Shown one piece after another: positions 5,302-9,031 of a stretch of DNA of 9,031 bases. The notes below the pieces were generated by a model. That model was not told the DNA's origin, made no database searches, and worked only from the letters and a program-made list of their open reading frames with translations. The translations under genes were made by a program, and so were the position numbers. The first letter of the stretch is position 1; each line of letters begins with the position of its first letter. The stretch is from Cytophagales bacterium (lineage in GTDB: Bacteria > Bacteroidota > Bacteroidia > Cytophagales > Cyclobacteriaceae): positions 1 to 9,031 of the forward strand of contig DNTA01000284.1 of assembly GCA_003500135.1 (NCBI GenBank), written 5' to 3'.

Positions 5302-8259
5302 ATGTGGATCAATTTCAAGCCAAGGCACAATTCAGTCATATGGCATCTGACAATTTATGGTTTGCCATTATTTTTGCTTTATAGTATTTTGTTTTCTACA
5401 AAGCTTTCGGGACAGACCTATACCGCTAATTATTATTCTTTAAGCAAACAGGAAAGCTTTTCATACATAAATGGGCTTACGAAGGATGCACAAGGTTACT
5501 TATGGTTGGCTACCGACAATGGTATTTACAAATTTGATGGGAAGAGCTATACCATAATGTCAGATGCTGCTTATGATGACATACATTCGTTGAGAGAGGG
5601 GCAAATCTATGCAAGGCAAAACCAACATCTGGTTTGTGTAGATACTAATATGGCTAATTGCGACTTACAAATTCTTGATCGGGTGAAGTTAGGTGAATAT
5701 TCCAGGGGCAACTTATTGAACCTCGACAAAAACGAGTCCTGGATATTAGGCACAGAGCTTTACCTTATCGATTCCAATGGTATTTCTTCATACAAAATAC
5801 CCATTATAAATAGCAATAATATCTTTTTAACTTCTTTTCAGAAAACTCCTTTAATAATTACCTCATCTGGAAGTGCCTTTATTTTAAACAAAGTTTCGGG
5901 AAGTTTTGATGATTTTGTTACTATACCATTTACCGGGGAAATAACATCTGTGCAGTCATATGGGGATCGTGATTTAATCCTTGTCTCCAAAGAACGGATG
6001 TTGCTCGCCCGTTGGGATAGAAAAATTTCAAGCTTTCAATTAAGCGATATTGCCCAAAATGTAGAAGGGTATCTCGTAGGGGGCGATCATATATTTTTCT
6101 ATGAACAAAATGAGGGTTTGAAGATAGCAAGTCCTTTTCAGGATGGATTTAAAATTAACAAAGTCTACAACTTTAATGGATTTCACAACAAAATTGAATT
6201 ATCAATCAGCAATGTGAAAAGTATGTATTATGATCGGCAATTTGAATCCATTTGGGTACTTTGTGATAACGCAATGATCAACCTCGTTCCTTTGAAATTT
6301 GAACGTTTAAATGACAATATTACCGCATACGAAATTACCAGTATAGCGCTTTTGAATAATGGGTTTGGTTATTCGGTTGCTGGTGGGAATATATTTCAAA
6401 CCAAATACAACACACCTAATTATACGACAGAAAGACTTGATTTCGATACCTCCGTTGATAATGTTTTTGCTCTTGCAGGAATGGAAAATCGACTGTGGTT
6501 TTCAACTTTTTCTAATTTAATATATGCTTTTGAGGATGGCGCAATACAGGACATGATCGACCTGAATTACAGAGGCGGACTAATATTTTATTTATTTGGT
6601 GATTCCGAAAATAACCTTTGGGTTTCCCAGTCCTCCTCTGATCGTCCAATAGTCGGGGTTTTAAAAATTAGCAATGAAGGTAGGCTAATTGAATATGATG
6701 AAGATGATGGTCTTCAAACACGGATTTTAGTTACCGATGAATCGCCAAATGGAACTATATACTGTGCAGGCGGAGGAACGACAACCTATTTGTATAAATT
6801 GGATAAGAATACCCAAAAATTTACAAATATAAGTTTGCCCTTAACTTTTGATGCCGGAGAAAGTTTTGAAGTTCATGACCTTTCCATAGATTCAGACAGC
6901 ACAATTTGGCTTGCTACTACCAGTGGGCTACTAAAACAAACAGCCAAAACGGTAGAGAAAGTCAATATTGCCGAAATACGAAAAAATGAAGCTATTGCGG
7001 TACAAATTACAAAAGATGGAATATTATGGGTTTCCACCGATACAAAAGGTGTAATTAGATACAATACCGTAAATGATAGTTATGTACACTATGATATTAA
7101 TTCGGGATTGCCGTCCAATCTTATGTTCTACAGGTCTATGGCAATGGAACCAAGTGGAAAGGTTTGGGTTGGATCTTCGGAAGGCATAGTAATGAATGTG
7201 CTAGGGGAACCTTTAAAGGTTCAAAAGCCAATGATCACTTCAATAGAAATAAATGGCGGAAAATCGGATTTAACTTCCCTTTCAGAAAATTTACCATTCC
7301 GATCCGATATATCATTGAAAATTCAATCCCTAACCTATCCCAGGGAAGGCGTGGGTTATTCGTATTTAATGGAAGGTGGAATATCGACTTGGGTTCAACT
7401 TGAAAATCAGAATTCCTTACAGCTGGACGATCTGGATCGCGGAAATTACACTATAAAGTTTAAAGCTGAACATGCAAATGGGTTTGAGGAAAGTGATATA
7501 CTAGCCATTAGTTTCAACGTGAATGATGTTTGGTACAAAAGGACTTGGGTATTAATTTCTATTCTGTTATTAGTTTTCTTGGTGGCCGTCCTGGGTTCCC
7601 GGTATTACTCCCGTAATCTAAGGAGACATAAAAAGATACTTGAAAAAGAAAAGAAAGATTTAAAGAATAAACTGGATCGGGAAATTTTGGCCATAGAGGA
7701 AAAGGTGAAAGCTTTCAAAAAAAAAGAGCTGGAATACCATAATACAAATTGGGTCAATAAGTATTTGGCTGAATTCAGTAAATTAATTAGCGAACATCAG
7801 GACGATTTAGAGACGATGAATAATTTTATACTGAGCCAATTATCTAAGCTTATCCATACATCGGCAGGTATAATTTTTCTAAAGGAAAACATTTATATGA
7901 ACAGCAGACTGGTCGTTTCCAGCACATATGGATTGAATAATCTCGAGAAATCATCGTCTTCGTCTTTTGAAATTGGCGAAGGTATGGTCGGCATAGCGCT
8001 TGATGATGAGGAAACCAAAGTATATGGTAAAGAATTGCCCGAAGATTTTTTTAAAATAAGTTCATCATTGGGAGAAGCCAAACCTCGTGAACTTATACTA
8101 GTGCCTATTATTTTCGAAAAGTTAAAAATTGGGGTCATTGAACTCGCAACATTTCAAACATTTGAGCCTTTCCATATTGAGTTTTTACAAAGATTGGCTG
8201 AATTAATGGGTTCCAAAATCATTATGACAATGTCATTAAATGGCAAAACAAAACAGTAA
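5302..8259 (+). CDS. Beta-propeller / Y_Y_Y sensor with transmembrane helix, coiled coil and C-terminal GAF domain
   Basis: A 985-residue membrane receptor. Residues 1-38 are a signal peptide: a basic N-region, the hydrophobic LTIYGLPLFLLYSILF, and likely cleavage after SGQ. About 40-640 is a periplasmic two-component-regulator propeller. Its blade repeats have the form D-x-x-G-x-L-W-L-A-T-x-x-G-I/L, as at 62-78 (DAQGYLWLATDNGIYKF), 435-442, 530-545, 572-588 and 616-631. A Y_Y_Y-like Ig fold covers about 641-742, with ISLKIQSLTYP and later DLDRGNYTIKFKAEHANG. One transmembrane helix (749-767) is followed by a Lys/Glu-rich coiled coil (about 770-815). A GAF domain (about 838-976) ends with EPFHIEFLQRLAELMGSKI. 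Hybrid two-component receptors normally continue into HisKA/HATPase, a receiver and an AraC domain, or SpoIIE; none is present and the protein ends 10 residues after the GAF. It therefore probably relays to a partner. The gene is AT-richer than the symporter and lies among insertion-sequence remnants. Confidence 0.88.
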   Translation: MWINFKPRHNSVIWHLTIYGLPLFLLYSILFSTKLSGQTYTANYYSLSKQESFSYINGLTKDAQGYLWLATDNGIYKFDGKSYTIMSDAAYDDIHSLREGQIYARQNQHLVCVDTNMANCDLQILDRVKLGEYSRGNLLNLDKNESWILGTELYLIDSNGISSYKIPIINSNNIFLTSFQKTPLIITSSGSAFILNKVSGSFDDFVTIPFTGEITSVQSYGDRDLILVSKERMLLARWDRKISSFQLSDIAQNVEGYLVGGDHIFFYEQNEGLKIASPFQDGFKINKVYNFNGFHNKIELSISNVKSMYYDRQFESIWVLCDNAMINLVPLKFERLNDNITAYEITSIALLNNGFGYSVAGGNIFQTKYNTPNYTTERLDFDTSVDNVFALAGMENRLWFSTFSNLIYAFEDGAIQDMIDLNYRGGLIFYLFGDSENNLWVSQSSSDRPIVGVLKISNEGRLIEYDEDDGLQTRILVTDESPNGTIYCAGGGTTTYLYKLDKNTQKFTNISLPLTFDAGESFEVHDLSIDSDSTIWLATTSGLLKQTAKTVEKVNIAEIRKNEAIAVQITKDGILWVSTDTKGVIRYNTVNDSYVHYDINSGLPSNLMFYRSMAMEPSGKVWVGSSEGIVMNVLGEPLKVQKPMITSIEINGGKSDLTSLSENLPFRSDISLKIQSLTYPREGVGYSYLMEGGISTWVQLENQNSLQLDDLDRGNYTIKFKAEHANGFEESDILAISFNVNDVWYKRTWVLISILLLVFLVAVLGSRYYSRNLRRHKKILEKEKKDLKNKLDREILAIEEKVKAFKKKELEYHNTNWVNKYLAEFSKLISEHQDDLETMNNFILSQLSKLIHTSAGIIFLKENIYMNSRLVVSSTYGLNNLEKSSSSSFEIGEGMVGIALDDEETKVYGKELPEDFFKISSSLGEAKPRELILVPIIFEKLKIGVIELATFQTFEPFHIEFLQRLAELMGSKIIMTMSLNGKTKQ

Positions 8260-8390
8260 ACCCAGAATCAACACCGTACCGTTTAGTTAAGGTCATATGT
8301 TTTTATTTTATAGTTTTGCGAAAATACCCTGTTATTTCCTTTTTAATGTGCTATGCGTTAATAAAGCTACTCAAAGCGCCCTGCTTGGTT
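8260..8390. other. Short convergent intergenic region at the transposase breakpoint
   Basis: This 131-nt AT-rich segment separates the receptor gene from the truncated transposase. It has only a weak AAATA/TATTT stem (8322-8336) before CCTTTTT. On the minus strand it takes the place of the missing transposase C-terminus. One frame of it reads QGALSSFIN and, after a stop, EITG, which faintly recalls the Q-K-A-L and D-I-T-G segments of IS110 transposases, so decay rather than a clean cut is possible. Confidence 0.35.
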
Positions 8391-8849
8391 CTATATCTTG
8401 TTGGTCATTTTGGCCGATCCTTCAATAAGGGAAACCCTGTGACGATAAATGGTGCGCAGCCTTGAGGTATACTCGTCGGGAAGAAAGCAGCCCCTCAATA
8501 AGCCAAGGCTGTGCAATTCCTGTATCCATACGCAATCCTTAACATCGGTCTTGGCCCTAACATTTTTGGTTTGTTGACCAGGAACAAGCAATACCTCGAA
8601 GCCTGCACTTTGTAGGGCATAAAACAAAGGCTGCCAATAACTTCCCGTACTTTCCATGGCAATAGTAGTAATGCCACGATCCTTAAGGAATCCTATTAGC
8701 TCCTGATGATCTTTAGAACAAACACCAAATCCAGCTACATCATTATCTTGGTCTTGGCCAATTGCTACATAATGGCACCTTGAGCCTACATCTATCCCCG
8801 CAGCATGAGGGTGAATGATGGGCATTCCCTCGAAATCTTTCTTTTTCAT
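8391..8849 (-). pseudogene. IS110-family transposase, N-terminal half only (DEDD RuvC-like domain)
   Basis: With the ATG at 8849-8847 the product is 152 residues, against roughly 330-400 for the family. The visible part is the RuvC-like DEDD domain. HAAGIDVGSRCHYVAIGQ carries Asp20, TTIAMESTGSYWQPL carries Glu66, and RAKTDVKDCVWIQ carries Asp102 and Asp105, so all four metal-binding acids are intact. The sequence runs on through LRTIYRHRVSLIEGSAKMTNK and then stops at TAG (8393-8391). The C-terminal Tnp_20 domain with the catalytic serine is therefore missing, and the enzyme cannot be a normal active recombinase. An upstream in-frame TTG (8876) would add 9 residues; the ATG is preferred. The non-coding DNA before the start (minus strand) is where IS110-group elements encode their bridge RNA, and a structured segment is indeed there. 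Confidence 0.88.
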
Positions 8850-8876
8850 TTCATCTGGTTTTTTATTGAAATGCAA

Positions 8877-9019
8877 CCAGGGAAATGTAACTTCAAACTT
8901 ATACTATTCCATACGAAATCCCTGTTCAAGATGGGGCCACCTGTTTACGTTTCAAAGCCCTGAATAATAAGTTTATCCTGGGTTTTACATTTCGGCCAGA
9001 ATTCGGGAAGGGATCTTCC
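8877..9019 (-). ncRNA. Candidate IS110 bridge RNA (guide RNA) region
   Basis: On the minus strand, just upstream of the transposase start, the DNA is strongly self-complementary in nested order. The outer stem pairs 8882-8890 (GAAATGTAA) with 8985-8993 (TTACATTTC). The inner stem pairs 8895-8902 (AAACTTAT) plus 8905-8909 (TATTC) with 8962-8974, leaving only a 2-nt bulge at 8903-8904. An asymmetric internal loop (8891-8894 against 8975-8984) separates the two stems, and about 50 nt remain in the apical part. A small separate hairpin, GGAAG/CTTCC with a 4-nt loop (9006-9019), precedes it as a 5' stem-loop. Position, size and the stem/internal-loop layout fit the bridge RNA described for IS110-group elements such as IS621. 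Ends and guide loops are not determined. Confidence 0.45.
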
Positions 9020-9031
9020 TCTCCATTATAT

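Larger units (their letters stand above)
8391..9031 (-). mobile_element. Remnant of an IS110-family insertion sequence
   Basis: The element consists of the 5' half of the transposase gene plus at least 155 nt of upstream non-coding DNA reaching the window edge. The distal end on the 8260-8390 side is lost or too decayed to recognise, and the proximal end lies outside the window. IS110 elements have no long terminal inverted repeats, so exact limits cannot be read. It lies directly downstream of the receptor gene in convergent orientation. Confidence 0.7.

Noticed and set aside
7893..8138. 81-codon minus-strand open frame inside the receptor gene
   Set aside because: Antisense to the GAF domain coding sequence, Ser-rich because of the antisense reading; no independent support.
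8322..8341. AAATA/TATTT stem before CCTTTTT as a terminator for the receptor gene
   Set aside because: The stem is 5 bp of A-T pairs only and too weak to support.

Overview
The window looks like chromosomal DNA of a marine- or soil-type Bacteroidota, most likely Cytophagales. The evidence is a DUF6249 membrane protein next to an ECF sigma factor, a sodium:solute symporter of the Bacteroidota type, and a beta-propeller/Y_Y_Y sensor of the hybrid two-component type. Starts generally lack Shine-Dalgarno sequences, and intergenic DNA is AT-rich. No rRNA, tRNA or CRISPR array was seen.

Left part (1-1642, all +): the C-terminal tail of an off-window gene ends in an intrinsic terminator. A tight three-gene operon follows: a DUF6249 three-helix membrane protein, an ECF sigma-70 factor, and a two-helix membrane protein in the place of an anti-sigma factor. 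Gaps are 5 nt and then a TGATG stop/start overlap, which suggests translational coupling and a self-contained membrane-to-transcription signalling unit. A GTGCAACC box upstream may be its promoter.

Middle (1662-4101): a SRPBCC/AHSA1 (Bet v1-like) protein on the minus strand converges on the sigma operon and diverges from a large sodium:solute symporter on the plus strand. Their open frames overlap at the 5' ends, but family comparison favours internal starts that leave about 145 nt of shared promoter DNA.

Right part (4102-9031) looks accessory. A 1.2 kb AT-rich stretch has no convincing gene. It holds three 22-nt imperfect tandem repeats, resembling IS21-family terminal repeats or iterons, and a few short open fragments. 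Next is a 985-residue receptor with signal peptide, propeller, Y_Y_Y-like domain, one membrane span, coiled coil and a terminal GAF domain. It has no histidine kinase, DNA-binding or other catalytic output.

The window ends with a 3'-truncated IS110-family transposase on the minus strand that keeps all four DEDD residues. Just upstream of it lies a strongly self-complementary segment, a candidate bridge (guide) RNA of the IS110 type. This and the missing kinase output of the receptor are the most interesting points in the window.
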